From: CAWCDJ01 sp963836015
GTDB taxonomy: Bacteria > Acidobacteriota > Terriglobia > Bryobacterales > Bryobacteraceae
Assembly: GCA_963836015.1 (NCBI GenBank)
Contig: CAWIIF010000004.1
Span: 1,364,001-1,428,000, forward strand
DNA: 64,000 nucleotides
Direction: 5' to 3'
The notes under the pieces: model-generated
Database searches by the model: none
Told to the model about the DNA's origin: nothing
Seen by the model: the letters and a program-made list of their open reading frames with translations, nothing else
Translations under genes and position numbers: made by a program
Part shown: positions 48,401-56,043 of the stretch, one piece after another
How the letters are laid out: every line of letters begins with the position of its first letter
Position numbering within the stretch: the first letter of the stretch is position 1

Positions 48401-48833
48401 CCTCCACGCCGCCCTGTGCCGGCACCGTCCAGAAGCGGGGCGCGCCGCTCGGCGCCCACGTCGCCCGCGTCGAAGTGAAGAGGACGCTCTTGCCATCGCT
48501 GGTCCAGCCCTGCGCCACATCCGCGCCCGGATGCCAGGTCAGCCGCTTCGGTTCGCCGCCTTCGGCCGGCACAACGTAGACGTCGGTGTTACCCGCGTAT
48601 TCGGCGCTGAACGCCAGCCACTTGCCGTCCGGCGAAAAGTGGGGATCCGTGGTCTGGCCCTGGAAGCTGGTGAGCCGCCGCGCCGTCCCTCCCTCGCGCC
48701 CCGCGATCCAGATGTTATTCGCATACGCGAATGCGATGGCGTTTGCGCTCACCGTGGGTGTCCGCAGCAGGCGGGTCGCCGCGAAACCCGGCTCCAGGCC
48801 TGCGCAAAGCAAGACGATTAGAAACTTCGACAT
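45426..48833 (-). CDS. tricorn-like S41 peptidase with beta-propeller and PDZ domain, exported
   Basis: 1,135-residue periplasmic peptidase. Signal peptide MSKFLIVLLCAGLEPGFA. The N-terminal part is a PD40-type propeller with SPDGKW/SPDSKW blades; low-complexity Gly/Arg-rich inserts follow near residues 545-575 and 660-680. A PDZ domain (about 835-890: DVAVGDYILAINGEEL) precedes the C-terminal S41 domain with IIDERYNGGGSAADYI and the nucleophile Ser1006 in NEMAGSGGDLMPW. This is the tricorn-core order (propellers, PDZ, Ser protease). GGAGAG sits before the start. It probably degrades oligopeptides released by other proteases; GC-rich Gly inserts make its middle unusual. Confidence 0.9.
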   Translation of the reverse strand: MSKFLIVLLCAGLEPGFAATRLLRTPTVSANAIAFAYANNIWIAGREGGTARRLTSFQGQTTDPHFSPDGKWLAFSAEYAGNTDVYVVPAEGGEPKRLTWHPGADVAQGWTSDGKSVLFTSTRATWAPSGAPRFWTVPAQGGVEEPLSLPRGYQGKFSADGTHIAYRMNNSWDEERRNYRGGQNRPIWIVDLKSYDLVSPPWNGSKDMDPAWVGETVYFISDRDGVANIWSYDTRTKKLAEATHFTDFDVKSLDSGAGAVVFEQAGYIHELDPKSGRSHIVNITAAGDFPWMMPRWADVTSRMTNLVLSPTGKRVAAEARGEIFTIPAEKGDVRNLTHSSGSAERDPAWSPDGKFVSYFSDKSGEYQLVIEAQDGLTPPRAIALPKPTHYYTPSWSPDSKKLVYTDTNLKVWVLDVASGQAKVIGSDPWMVPSRTLNPVWSPDSKWVAYSSRLQSLYHAIFVSNVETGEVKQVTDGLADAVWPAWDASGKYLWFLASTDFGLKSQWLDMTSYDHEENFGLYVAVLKKGEPTPLKPESDEDHGVGTGGPATPGGGRGGRGGGAAPAEGALGETPAAPAPAPRTPVTVQIDFDGIQQRIVAVAGVPVRPYSELRAGVGGDVYYLEAGTGAPGATGSILHRYRLSDRKTAVFMNGVSGYDLSADGHKLVYVTRGGGEGGRGRGAAGGPPPAPSVFLVDADRQPPQAGQGRLNFALRMYLEPQEEFKQIFYEGWRNQRDYLYVPNMHGTDWPRMKEMYGQLLPYVMHRADLNYLLDNMGAEIAIGHSFVRGGDMPAVPSSPGGLLGADFAIDNGRYKITRIYGGESWNPDLRAPLAEPGLDVAVGDYILAINGEELRAPDNIYRLLDGTANRQTALTVNSRPSMDGARQITVVPVPNEQGLRTRAWVEANRRLVDQLSGGKLAYVYLPNTGQPGYSSFNRYYFAQQEKQGAIIDERYNGGGSAADYIIDVLQRDFDGYFNNVAGERYPFTSPSAGIWGPKVMIINEMAGSGGDLMPWMFRHRKIGLLVGKRTWGGLVHTADTPPFIDGGTMIAPRGGFFTREGKWAVENEGVAPDVDVENWPKDVIAGHDPQLERGVEEALRMLKEKPVTRLSTEPAPPTWGARKMPMGGAGAAGGGQQ

Positions 48834-48956
48834 GAGGGCTCTCCTGCCGGATTCCGGGGCCTAACTCCCTGCCCGCGGACCTTCGTAACAGTGTAACCCT
48901 CGCCGCAAAGCAGCGAAACGCGCAAAACAGGGTTTGCCCCTTTGCGCCGCCCTCCG

Positions 48957-49130
48957 CTATGCCGCCAGGTCGCGGCGGATCTTCTCGATCAACCGCCGGT
49001 AGATGGCCAGGGCGGCCTTGAGCTGCTTGAGTTCTTCCAACACTTCTTCCGTCGTGACGATCGGAACAACCTGGCGGGCGGACACTCGGCGAGTGCGCCC
49101 AGACGGGGACTTAGGCCCTGAAAGCGGCAT
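48957..49130 (-). CDS. small predicted coiled-coil protein, 57 residues
   Basis: Open frame from ATG 49130 to TAG 48957. The N-terminal 22 residues are basic (SGPKSPSGRTRRVSARQ); the rest is one strongly amphipathic helix, EEVLEELKQLKAALAIYRR, with Leu/Ile in heptad positions. No ribosome site is evident. The gap between the protease and TonB receptor 3 has no other gene, and the helical bias supports coding. Function unknown; might bind DNA or RNA through its basic tail. Confidence 0.4.
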   Translation of the reverse strand: MPLSGPKSPSGRTRRVSARQVVPIVTTEEVLEELKQLKAALAIYRRLIEKIRRDLAA

Positions 49131-49189
49131 TGTTTGGGTTCCATACGCCTAGTCCCCGGCCGTCCGCAAAAATCTCAGACCTTTTTATC

Positions 49190-49199
49190 CGATATATCG
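49190..49199. promoter_or_regulatory. 10-base perfect palindrome upstream of TonB receptor 3
   Basis: CGATATATCG, 17 bases before ATG 49217, within an AT-rich pocket following CCTTTTTAT. Position would suit a repressor site or an overlapping -10. Confidence 0.35.
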
Positions 49200-49216
49200 A
49201 GTGGCATCAAGTTACA

Positions 49217-52200
49217 ATGCAGTTTCTCATGGTCCGAGCGATCCTGTTGATTCTCCTGTTCGGAACTGCCCCCTCCGGCCGCGCGCAATCGGCGTCCACC
49301 GGCGGGCTCTCCGGAACCGTCGCCGATCCCTCGGGCAGCGGCATTCCCAATGTCACCATCTCCCTGACGCAATCCGCGACCCGGCAGACTCGGACCGCCA
49401 CCACCGGCGAGGACGGCAGCTTCGGCTTCTCGCTGCTCTCTCCCGGCGATTACGAAGTCGAGTTCCAGGCGCCTGGTTTCAAGAAGGCCCGCTTGTCGCC
49501 GGTTGCTGTGAACGTCTCGGAAGTGCCCGCGCTCGATGCCGTCCTCGAAGCGGGCGAGTCCGTCGATCCGGTGGAGTGCCGCTGCCGGCTCAGCGTGACG
49601 ACCTCAGCCACCGGCACGCTCATCGACGCCAAGACCATCACGGCGGTCCCCCTGACCACCCGCGATCTGACACAGGTCGTCTCCATGAGCTCCGGATCCG
49701 TCTCCGATGTGAACAATGCCGGCACGCTCGGCCGCGGCACCCGCAGCGTCAACGTCAACGGCAATACCAGCGCCGGAAGCTACACGCTCGACGGAGCCTA
49801 CGCCCCCAGCGCAGTTCCCAATCCCGACACCGTTTCCGAGTTGAAGGTGCAGACGTCGCAGTACGACGCCGTGTACGGCGCCGGCGTGCGGAGCACCGCC
49901 CTCATCACCAAGAGCGGCGAGAACGAATTTCACGGCAACCTCTGGGAGTTCGTGCGCAACGACGTGCTCAATGCCAACTCCTTCTTCCGCAATTCCACCG
50001 GGCAGTCCAAGCCGAACCTCAAGCAGAACCAGTTCGGGTCCACGCTCGGCGGGCCGGTCCGGCGCGGCAAGCTCTTCTTCTTCGGCTCCTACCAGGGCAC
50101 CCGGCAGGTCAACGGGCTCGACACCACGTCCACCTCGACCGCCATCCTGCCGCCTCTCACCGGCGACCGCTCGGCCGCTGCCCTGGCCGCGCAGTTCTGC
50201 CCCGGGAACCATCCCGGCGACGCCCGGTACCTGACGTTCGCGGGCGGACAACAGCTCGATTGCCGCAACCAAAGCACTGATTCGACCGCTCCCATCAACC
50301 CAACCGCGCTCGCGATCCTCCAGAAAAAGAATGCGGACGGCACCTACCTGGTCCCCGTGCCGCAGACCATTCTGTCTTCCGGCGCGAACGCCGGGCTCGG
50401 CTTCTCTTCCTACAGCCAGCCCTCCACCTACCACGAAAACCAGTTCATGGTGAATGGCGACTATCTTGCGACTCCGCGCAACACGGTCGCCGCGCGCGCC
50501 TACTTCACCACCATCGACCAGTACCGGACCTTCGGCTCGCCCTCGGGCTATCCCGGAGCGCCCATGGTTCCCGGTGCGGGCACGCCCCAGGCCTTGAACG
50601 CGAATGATTCCGTGGTCAGCCTGGGGGTCACCTCCGGGATCACCGCGAATCTGGTGAACGAAGCCCGCGCCGGGTTTACCGGGACCACCCAGGCGGCCTC
50701 GGGTGTCGATGTCCCCTCGGCGGCCTCGCTCGGCATGGCGCCGGCCGATCGCTTCTTCGATCAGCCTCCCGAGACCACCGTGCTAGGCCCGCTCGGCAGC
50801 TTCCGGCTGTTCGGCACCCTGGGCAACGACTTCGCCATCCGCAACCACTACCTCTTGGCCGCCGACAACCTCTCCTGGATGCACGGCCGTCACCGGATTC
50901 GCACCGGGGCGTTCTTCCTTTCGCAATCTAACTGGCGCGACGACCTCGGCGCGGCCCGCGGAAAACTGGTGTTCCAGACCTTCGACGATTTTCTGCTCGG
51001 GCTGAGCGCGGCCGGCAACCAGAGCCCGTACGGCCGCAGCAATATCCAGAGCATCCAGGCCAATGAAGGGGTCGGTCCCAAGGGAGAAGTGCAGTACGAT
51101 TACCGCAGCGTCTCGGGCGCCGCGTTCTTTCAAGACGATTTGAAGCTGACTTCCCGGCTGACGCTGAACCTCGGGCTGCGCTGGGAGTATCTCGGGCCGG
51201 CCACCGACGCGCGCGGCACTATCGGCAACGCCTGGCCGTCGCTGTTCCTCGATGCCCCGGTTCCGCCGCTTTCCGGGACGCTGGCCGGAAACACGGTGGC
51301 GGCGAACTACGATCCGAAGCTGGTGAACCCGTACACCGGGCAGGCGTTCGGCCCGCCGCCCCAGGGCGTTCTGGTCCGCACCACCAGCAGCTTTTACCGA
51401 AACGACGCGCCCCTCGATACGTTCGCACCACGCTTCGGCTTTTCGTGGCAGCCGCTGGGCGGCTCGTCGCCGCTTTCCTTGCGCGGCGGCTACGGCTGGT
51501 TCTACCAGGCGCCCACCTACAGCGGAAATGCCGGCGGCACCCCCCTGTTCACCTCGCCGCCCTTCGCCCAGGGCTTCACGAATACCGACGCCAGCAACAA
51601 CCTCTCGAGCCTGCAGCAGCCCTTCCCGGCCACCACCCTGGGATACGTTCCTCGTACGCCCACGTCGCAGCTCTCCGACCGTGTGGCCGGCCCGGATTAC
51701 CAGGTGCCCTTGCTCCAGCAGTGGAACCTGAGCGCCCAGTTCCGCCTGCACCGCGCCCTCTCGCTCGATATCGGCTATGTCGGTTCGGAAGGCCGGCGCC
51801 TGTTGATGGCCCGCGGCCTCAACCAGCCGCTGCTGGCGAGCGCTGCGGCTCCGGTGAACTGCGGCTACGATGGCATCGCCGGGCACTGTATCACCACCAA
51901 CACCTCGCAGAACGCCAAGCTGCGCGTACCCGTTCTCGGCGAAACCCCCACTGCCCTTTCGCAGAACAGCTTTGAAGGGTCTTCGGCATACCACAGTCTG
52001 CAGGTCACCCTGCGGCGCCATGCTTCGCACGGCCTGACGTTCCAGGCGGCTTACACCTACTCCCGGGCCTCCACCGATACCAGCGTCTATAACGACCCGT
52101 CCAACCTTGCGCTCGATTGGGCGCGGGCCGGCTTCGACCGCACCCACCGTTTCACCACCAACTTCGACTACGAGCTGCCGCGCTTTGCACAGGGGCAGGG

Positions 52201-52711
52201 AATCGCCGGTGTGTTGTCGAGGGACTGGACGCTGGCGGGCATCATCATTGTGCAGAGCGGCTTGCCGATGACCCTGGCCGATCCCAACGGCGGCAGCGTC
52301 TACGGCCGCGCCGCGCCCTCCACCGTTACTCTCTGTCCGGGTGCCTCCTATGCCGGCCTGGTCACTCCCGGCGCCGAGACCGAACGGCTAAACCAGTGGA
52401 TCCGCGCAGACGTCATCTGTGCGCCGGCGGCGATCGGCTCCGATGGCGCTACCGGATACGGTACGGCGGGCCAGAGCATTCTTACGGGGCCGGGACAGTT
52501 CAACACCGACTTCTCCGTAGGACGGACGGCCCGAGTCGGCGGGCTTCGAGAGCATGCCCTCCTGGCCTTCCGCATGGAGCTGTACAACGCGTTGAATCAC
52601 CCGCAGTTCTCGAATCCTGGCACCACGCTCGGCACCGCCACGTTCGGCGTGGTGACCCAAAACTCCGTCGCCCCGCGGCTGATTCAGTTCGCCCTGAAAT
52701 ACGTCTTTTGA
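49217..52711 (+). CDS. TonB-dependent receptor 3, Oar/SusC-like
   Basis: About 1,164-residue outer-membrane receptor. ATG 49217 (MQFLMVRAILLILLFGTAP) opens a signal peptide ending GRAQSA; the open frame back to 49130 is leader sequence only, and MVRAILL at 49229 is an alternative. CarboxypepD_reg domain about 27-110 (LSGTVADPSGSGIPNVTI); plug with ITAVPLTTRDLTQVVSM and YTLDGAYAPSAVPNPDTV; barrel with RGKLFFFGSYQGTRQ and LRWEYLGPATDARGT; last strand QFALKYVF. A CRCR motif (VECRCRLSV, about residue 127) between domains is unusual. Ligand unknown; only small ORFs of unknown role flank it. Confidence 0.92.
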   Translation: MQFLMVRAILLILLFGTAPSGRAQSASTGGLSGTVADPSGSGIPNVTISLTQSATRQTRTATTGEDGSFGFSLLSPGDYEVEFQAPGFKKARLSPVAVNVSEVPALDAVLEAGESVDPVECRCRLSVTTSATGTLIDAKTITAVPLTTRDLTQVVSMSSGSVSDVNNAGTLGRGTRSVNVNGNTSAGSYTLDGAYAPSAVPNPDTVSELKVQTSQYDAVYGAGVRSTALITKSGENEFHGNLWEFVRNDVLNANSFFRNSTGQSKPNLKQNQFGSTLGGPVRRGKLFFFGSYQGTRQVNGLDTTSTSTAILPPLTGDRSAAALAAQFCPGNHPGDARYLTFAGGQQLDCRNQSTDSTAPINPTALAILQKKNADGTYLVPVPQTILSSGANAGLGFSSYSQPSTYHENQFMVNGDYLATPRNTVAARAYFTTIDQYRTFGSPSGYPGAPMVPGAGTPQALNANDSVVSLGVTSGITANLVNEARAGFTGTTQAASGVDVPSAASLGMAPADRFFDQPPETTVLGPLGSFRLFGTLGNDFAIRNHYLLAADNLSWMHGRHRIRTGAFFLSQSNWRDDLGAARGKLVFQTFDDFLLGLSAAGNQSPYGRSNIQSIQANEGVGPKGEVQYDYRSVSGAAFFQDDLKLTSRLTLNLGLRWEYLGPATDARGTIGNAWPSLFLDAPVPPLSGTLAGNTVAANYDPKLVNPYTGQAFGPPPQGVLVRTTSSFYRNDAPLDTFAPRFGFSWQPLGGSSPLSLRGGYGWFYQAPTYSGNAGGTPLFTSPPFAQGFTNTDASNNLSSLQQPFPATTLGYVPRTPTSQLSDRVAGPDYQVPLLQQWNLSAQFRLHRALSLDIGYVGSEGRRLLMARGLNQPLLASAAAPVNCGYDGIAGHCITTNTSQNAKLRVPVLGETPTALSQNSFEGSSAYHSLQVTLRRHASHGLTFQAAYTYSRASTDTSVYNDPSNLALDWARAGFDRTHRFTTNFDYELPRFAQGQGIAGVLSRDWTLAGIIIVQSGLPMTLADPNGGSVYGRAAPSTVTLCPGASYAGLVTPGAETERLNQWIRADVICAPAAIGSDGATGYGTAGQSILTGPGQFNTDFSVGRTARVGGLREHALLAFRMELYNALNHPQFSNPGTTLGTATFGVVTQNSVAPRLIQFALKYVF

Positions 52712-52811
52712 TTTCATAGCCGGCTACTATCCAAAGCGAGTATCGATCCGTTCGAAGCGGTTTTACCATGAACGTGGAGAGATTCATCACCTCTTCAAGG
52801 AATCGATCAGC

Positions 52812-53027
52812 ATGGACCAGTTAGCCAAGCAGGTAGCCGAGATGGCACTCCGGCTCGCCGCACTCCCGGCAGATGGCCTGCGACAAAATGACCCTGCCCT
52901 CACCGCGATCGAGCAGCTCGCGATGCAGGTCCTCAAGGAAATCTCGGCCGTCCGTGCCGCCAAGGTCCGCCCGATAGGAGAAACCACCGGCTGTTGGCGG
53001 GTCGCCGTCCCGGTCCCTCGCCACTAA
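52812..53027 (+). CDS. small helical protein, 71 residues, unknown function
   Basis: Open frame with AAGGA at 52797-52801, ten bases before ATG 52812. The first 50 residues are amphipathic helix (MDQLAKQVAEMALRLAALPA, AIEQLAMQVLKEISAVRAAK), then a short Gly/Arg tail. I do not recognise a family. It follows TonB receptor 3 by 100 bases, in a region with no other coding candidate. Confidence 0.4.
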   Translation: MDQLAKQVAEMALRLAALPADGLRQNDPALTAIEQLAMQVLKEISAVRAAKVRPIGETTGCWRVAVPVPRH

Positions 53028-53048
53028 GCCCGCCGCGTTACCCCGACA

Positions 53049-53075
53049 CAGAGCCCCGGCCGTCAGCGAGCCGTC
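53049..53075 (+). repeat. dispersed intergenic repeat, copy 3 (diverged)
   Basis: Begins CAGAGCCCCGGCCGTCAG and follows the pattern of the repeats at 6648-6674 and 19993-20019 with several substitutions, mainly at its 3' end. Intergenic, before the degenerate receiver gene. Confidence 0.4.
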
Positions 53076-53100
53076 TTTAGCCCCTATCCCTTCACTTTGC

Positions 53101-53178
53101 CCGAAAAGTCCCATTACGTCGATGTTACGTGCAGGACTTTCCCCTACGACTAAAGTTAGTGATAATCGGCTCGTAGGG
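53101..53178 (+). promoter_or_regulatory. two successive inverted repeats before the degenerate receiver gene
   Basis: First repeat: AAAGTCC (53105-53111) with GGACTTT (53134-53140). Second: CCCTACGA (53142-53149) with TCGTAGGG (53171-53178), ending four bases before ATG 53183, so this stem would cover the ribosome site. The region also contains CCGAAAAGTCCC (53101-53112), identical to 10047-10058 upstream of the REC-HPt-REC gene. GATAAT at 53161-53166 could be a -10. Confidence 0.5.
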
Positions 53179-53182
53179 CAAA

Positions 53183-53710
53183 ATGACCGGGAAATCAGAT
53201 CGCGGCTATGACTGGTCGGTGGCGTTCATCCTGCTGATGGTGGGTGCCTTCACCGTCTGCCTGGTCCCCAGGCAGCGCCTCGAATGGAGCGTCAGAAGGG
53301 TAGCTGGAGCCGTTGCGTTGCTCGGCCCCGCGCAGAGACCCGATCGTCCGGATGTCCTGATCCTCTCCAGGCAGGCGGACGATCAATTCGCCGTGACCAC
53401 CACCTTGGAACCTCGCGGCTACCTGATCCACATGGTGGCGACCGGAGAGGCGGCGCTGGCCGAACTCCGCCGGGACCGCCGCCGCATCGGGATCGTGGTG
53501 GTCGACGAGTCGCTTCCCGACGCTCGCCAAACGCTGGCCGCGGCCCGGAAGCTGTCTCCCGAAATCTGCCCGGTCCTGCTGAAAGGGCGGCGCGACGCAG
53601 CCCAAATCGCCCGGGTTCTGGTCGAGTCCATGGACAGCCACCTGACGTCGACTCAGGCCCGCGGGCTCCGCCAGGAAGCCCTGCTCAGCCGGGACGCGGC
53701 ATCCCGCTAA
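53183..53710 (+). CDS. membrane-anchored degenerate receiver-domain protein
   Basis: 175-residue protein with an N-terminal membrane helix (about 12-28, SVAFILLMVGAFTVCLV) and a cytoplasmic domain that follows the receiver fold: strand DVLILSRQ, helix, strand GYLIHMVATGEAALAELRRD, and IGIVVVDESLPDARQTL with Asp108 where the phosphoacceptor would be. The acidic pair after strand 1 is missing (Ser-Arg instead of Asp-Asp) and the Lys-Pro is not clear, so normal phosphorylation is unlikely. A pseudo-receiver used as a docking or ligand domain is the best guess. Its upstream region is rich in inverted repeats. Confidence 0.7.
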   Translation: MTGKSDRGYDWSVAFILLMVGAFTVCLVPRQRLEWSVRRVAGAVALLGPAQRPDRPDVLILSRQADDQFAVTTTLEPRGYLIHMVATGEAALAELRRDRRRIGIVVVDESLPDARQTLAAARKLSPEICPVLLKGRRDAAQIARVLVESMDSHLTSTQARGLRQEALLSRDAASR

Positions 53711-53746
53711 CCACTTCGCGCGGCTTCGTGTGATCTACTCTTGAAC

Positions 53747-54718
53747 ATGGGCCGATTCCTGATCCTCCTCGCCGCCGCGGTTTCGCTGTGCGGCCAAGTC
53801 CTTATCAAGCAGCAGGGAAATGAGAAGATCTCGGTGCAGATCGACGGCAAACCGTTCACCGATTTCTGGATCGGGCCGAAGACCGTCAAACCCTATCTCG
53901 CTCCGCTGCGGGCCGCCTCGGGTGTCCAGGTCACGCGCGGGTTTCCCATGGTGACCGATATCCCCGGCGAAACCCACGACCATCCGCACCACACCGGCTT
54001 GTGGTTCACCCATGGCGACGTCAACGGATACAACTTCTGGGCCAACGAAGAGTCGCAGGAGGCCTCCGGCAAAGGGAAGGGCAAGGTGGTGCTCAAACGG
54101 GTGGACCGCATTACCAGCGGTAAGAAGACCGGGACGATCGAGGCCGTTTTCGAGTGGAAGATTCCCACGGGCGAGACCCTGATCCGCGAGTCGCGAAAGA
54201 TGACCTTCTACTCCGACCCGCAGCTTCGCATCATCGACTTCGACATCACCCTCTCACCCGAAGAGAAAGTTACGTTCGGGGACACCAAAGAAGGCATGTT
54301 CGCGATGCGCCTGGCGCCGGCCCTCGAAGAGGAGCAACCAAAAGGAATCGCCGAGCCGAAGCGCACCGGCCGCATGGTGAACGCCCAGAACAAGGTGGGC
54401 GAAAAGAACGTATGGGGAAAGCGGTCCGAATGGGTGGATTATTCGGGCGTCATCGACGGCCAGCCGGTCGGAGTGGCGATCTTCGACAACCCGGGCAACC
54501 CGCGCTATCCCACCTACTGGCATGCCAGGGGGTACGGCCTGTTTGCCACCAACATCTTCGGAGTACACGACTTCGAGAATGACAAATCGCGAGACGGCAG
54601 CCTGACCATCCAACCCGGCCAGCCCCTGCGGTTTCGCTTCCGCGTGCTGATTCACCCCGGTGATACGAATGCGGCGGGAATTCGCGACGCCTACGCCCGC
54701 TACATCGCCATGAAGTGA
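53747..54718 (+). CDS. exported PmoA-family (DUF6807) protein
   Basis: 323-residue beta-sandwich protein related to the 'methane oxygenase PmoA' family, a name that is misleading: these are secreted proteins of heterotrophs, usually near carbohydrate genes. ATG 53747 starts a signal peptide (MGRFLILLAAAVSLCGQV); a TTG six bases upstream is also open. Conserved blocks: KPYLAPLRAASGVQVTRGFP, HDHPHHTGLWFTHGDVNGYNFW with a His cluster, DTKEGMFAMRLAP and NPRYPTYWHARGYGLFATN. The His-rich motif suggests a metal or sugar site. Function not established. Confidence 0.85.
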   Translation: MGRFLILLAAAVSLCGQVLIKQQGNEKISVQIDGKPFTDFWIGPKTVKPYLAPLRAASGVQVTRGFPMVTDIPGETHDHPHHTGLWFTHGDVNGYNFWANEESQEASGKGKGKVVLKRVDRITSGKKTGTIEAVFEWKIPTGETLIRESRKMTFYSDPQLRIIDFDITLSPEEKVTFGDTKEGMFAMRLAPALEEEQPKGIAEPKRTGRMVNAQNKVGEKNVWGKRSEWVDYSGVIDGQPVGVAIFDNPGNPRYPTYWHARGYGLFATNIFGVHDFENDKSRDGSLTIQPGQPLRFRFRVLIHPGDTNAAGIRDAYARYIAMK

Positions 54719-55873
54719 TCAGCGGGCGCGCAAAACCACAACGGTCACGTCATCGGTGCGGGATGCGCCGCTGAACCCCGCCACGGCGTCGATGATCGTG
54801 TGGACCAGCAGGTCCGCGGAACTCCCGCGATTCTCACTCAGCAGGGCGAGCAGCCGCTCCTCTCCGAATTCGTTTCCTCGCTCGATTCCGGCTTCCGTGA
54901 CGCCGTCGGAATAGATGACCAGGGTGTCTCCGGGGCGCAGATCGGTCTGCTGCTCCCGGCAACTCCACTGGCGGAATGCGCCCAGCATGAGGGCGGTGGG
55001 CTGAAGCCGCTCGATTTCGCCGGTGGCCCGCAGCAGGATGGGGGCCAGGTGCGCGCAGTTGACGTAGCGCAGGCGCCGTGTGCGGTCGTCGTATCCGCCG
55101 AAGAAGAGGGTGGCGAATCGTTCGGCGGCGGTGGATTCGTAGAAGTGCCGGTTGATCCCTTCCAGCACCTCGCCAGGTCGCAGAAGCGCGCCGGGCTGCT
55201 GGTTCCGGAAGCAGGCCTGCAGGTTGGCCATGAGGAGGGCCGCCGGAACGCCCTTGCCCGAGACGTCCGCCAGCACGAAGCCCAGGGAGTGGTCGGTGAT
55301 CTCCAGGAAATCGTAGTAATCGCCGCCTACTTCCTTGGCCGCGACGCAATGGCCGGCGTAATCCACCGTGCGCAGTGGGCGCAGGTTGCGGGGGAAGAGC
55401 TTCTGCTGGACGTTGGCGGCGATCTCCAGCTCGGATTTCCGCCGGCGCTCCGATTCGGCCTGTTTACGGATTGCGGCCAGCAGGCGGTCGTTGTCCCAGG
55501 GCTTCTGGATGAAGTCGCAAGCGCCGCGGCGCATGGCTTCGACTGCTATGTCGAAGCTGCTCCAGGCGGTCATCACCATCACCGGCGTGGAGTTGCCTTC
55601 GGCCTCCAGATTGGCCAGCAGGTCGATGCCTTCGGCGCCCGAGGTGGTGTCCCGAGTGTAGTTCAGGTCCACCAGGATCAGGTCGAAGGCCCCTGTCCGG
55701 ACATGGGCCATGAGGCCTTCGGGAGAGTCCGCGGACACTGTCTGCCAGCCCTGGCCCTTGAAAAGAAGCCGCAAAGCCTCCAGAACGTCGGGCTGATCGT
55801 CGCAGATAAGCACCCGGTACGGTGCCACCTGCCCGTTGACGCCTGGGGCGGGTTCGATAGCCGGCATACACAT
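54719..55873 (-). CDS. response regulator with SpoIIE/RsbU-type PP2C phosphatase output
   Basis: 384-residue two-domain regulator. REC domain (about 18-135): VLICDDQPDV, Asp69 in LILVDLN, Thr102, Lys124 (QKP), all key residues present. A coiled linker (ESERRRKSELEIAANVQQKL) of the type found before RsbU phosphatases leads to the SpoIIE domain (about 150-384): GGDYYDF, FVLADVSGKGVPAALLMA, TLVIYSDGVTEA and SRTDDVTVVVL, with the Asp residues that bind metal. It probably dephosphorylates an anti-sigma-factor antagonist (STAS protein) in a partner-switching cascade; none is encoded here. Start is uncertain between 55873 and 55867; the frame extends to 55924. Its stop codon abuts the convergent DUF6807 gene. 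Confidence 0.9.
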   Translation of the reverse strand: MCMPAIEPAPGVNGQVAPYRVLICDDQPDVLEALRLLFKGQGWQTVSADSPEGLMAHVRTGAFDLILVDLNYTRDTTSGAEGIDLLANLEAEGNSTPVMVMTAWSSFDIAVEAMRRGACDFIQKPWDNDRLLAAIRKQAESERRRKSELEIAANVQQKLFPRNLRPLRTVDYAGHCVAAKEVGGDYYDFLEITDHSLGFVLADVSGKGVPAALLMANLQACFRNQQPGALLRPGEVLEGINRHFYESTAAERFATLFFGGYDDRTRRLRYVNCAHLAPILLRATGEIERLQPTALMLGAFRQWSCREQQTDLRPGDTLVIYSDGVTEAGIERGNEFGEERLLALLSENRGSSADLLVHTIIDAVAGFSGASRTDDVTVVVLRAR

Positions 55874-56043
55874 GTACAAGGCGGAAGGAGCACGTTTGGT
55901 TCCGCCGCAATGAAATGGTCGCACAGGCCGGGGCGGCTTGTCGCTGTCCGTTTTCGGGACGCGCTGTAGCAGGGTGGGACGGTGGCGTAGCGGCCGGCTG
56001 CCTGAAAGCCTTGCTACGATGGAAGTCAGTCCCCATTCACAGT

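Noticed and set aside
46488..48821. Plus-strand open frame (777 codons) opposite the tricorn-like protease
   Set aside because: Arg/His/Val-rich shadow with no motif; the minus-strand gene is well supported.
52766..52822. 18-codon ORF before the small helical protein
   Set aside because: Too short, poor ribosome site and overlapping the next start; no support as a leader peptide.
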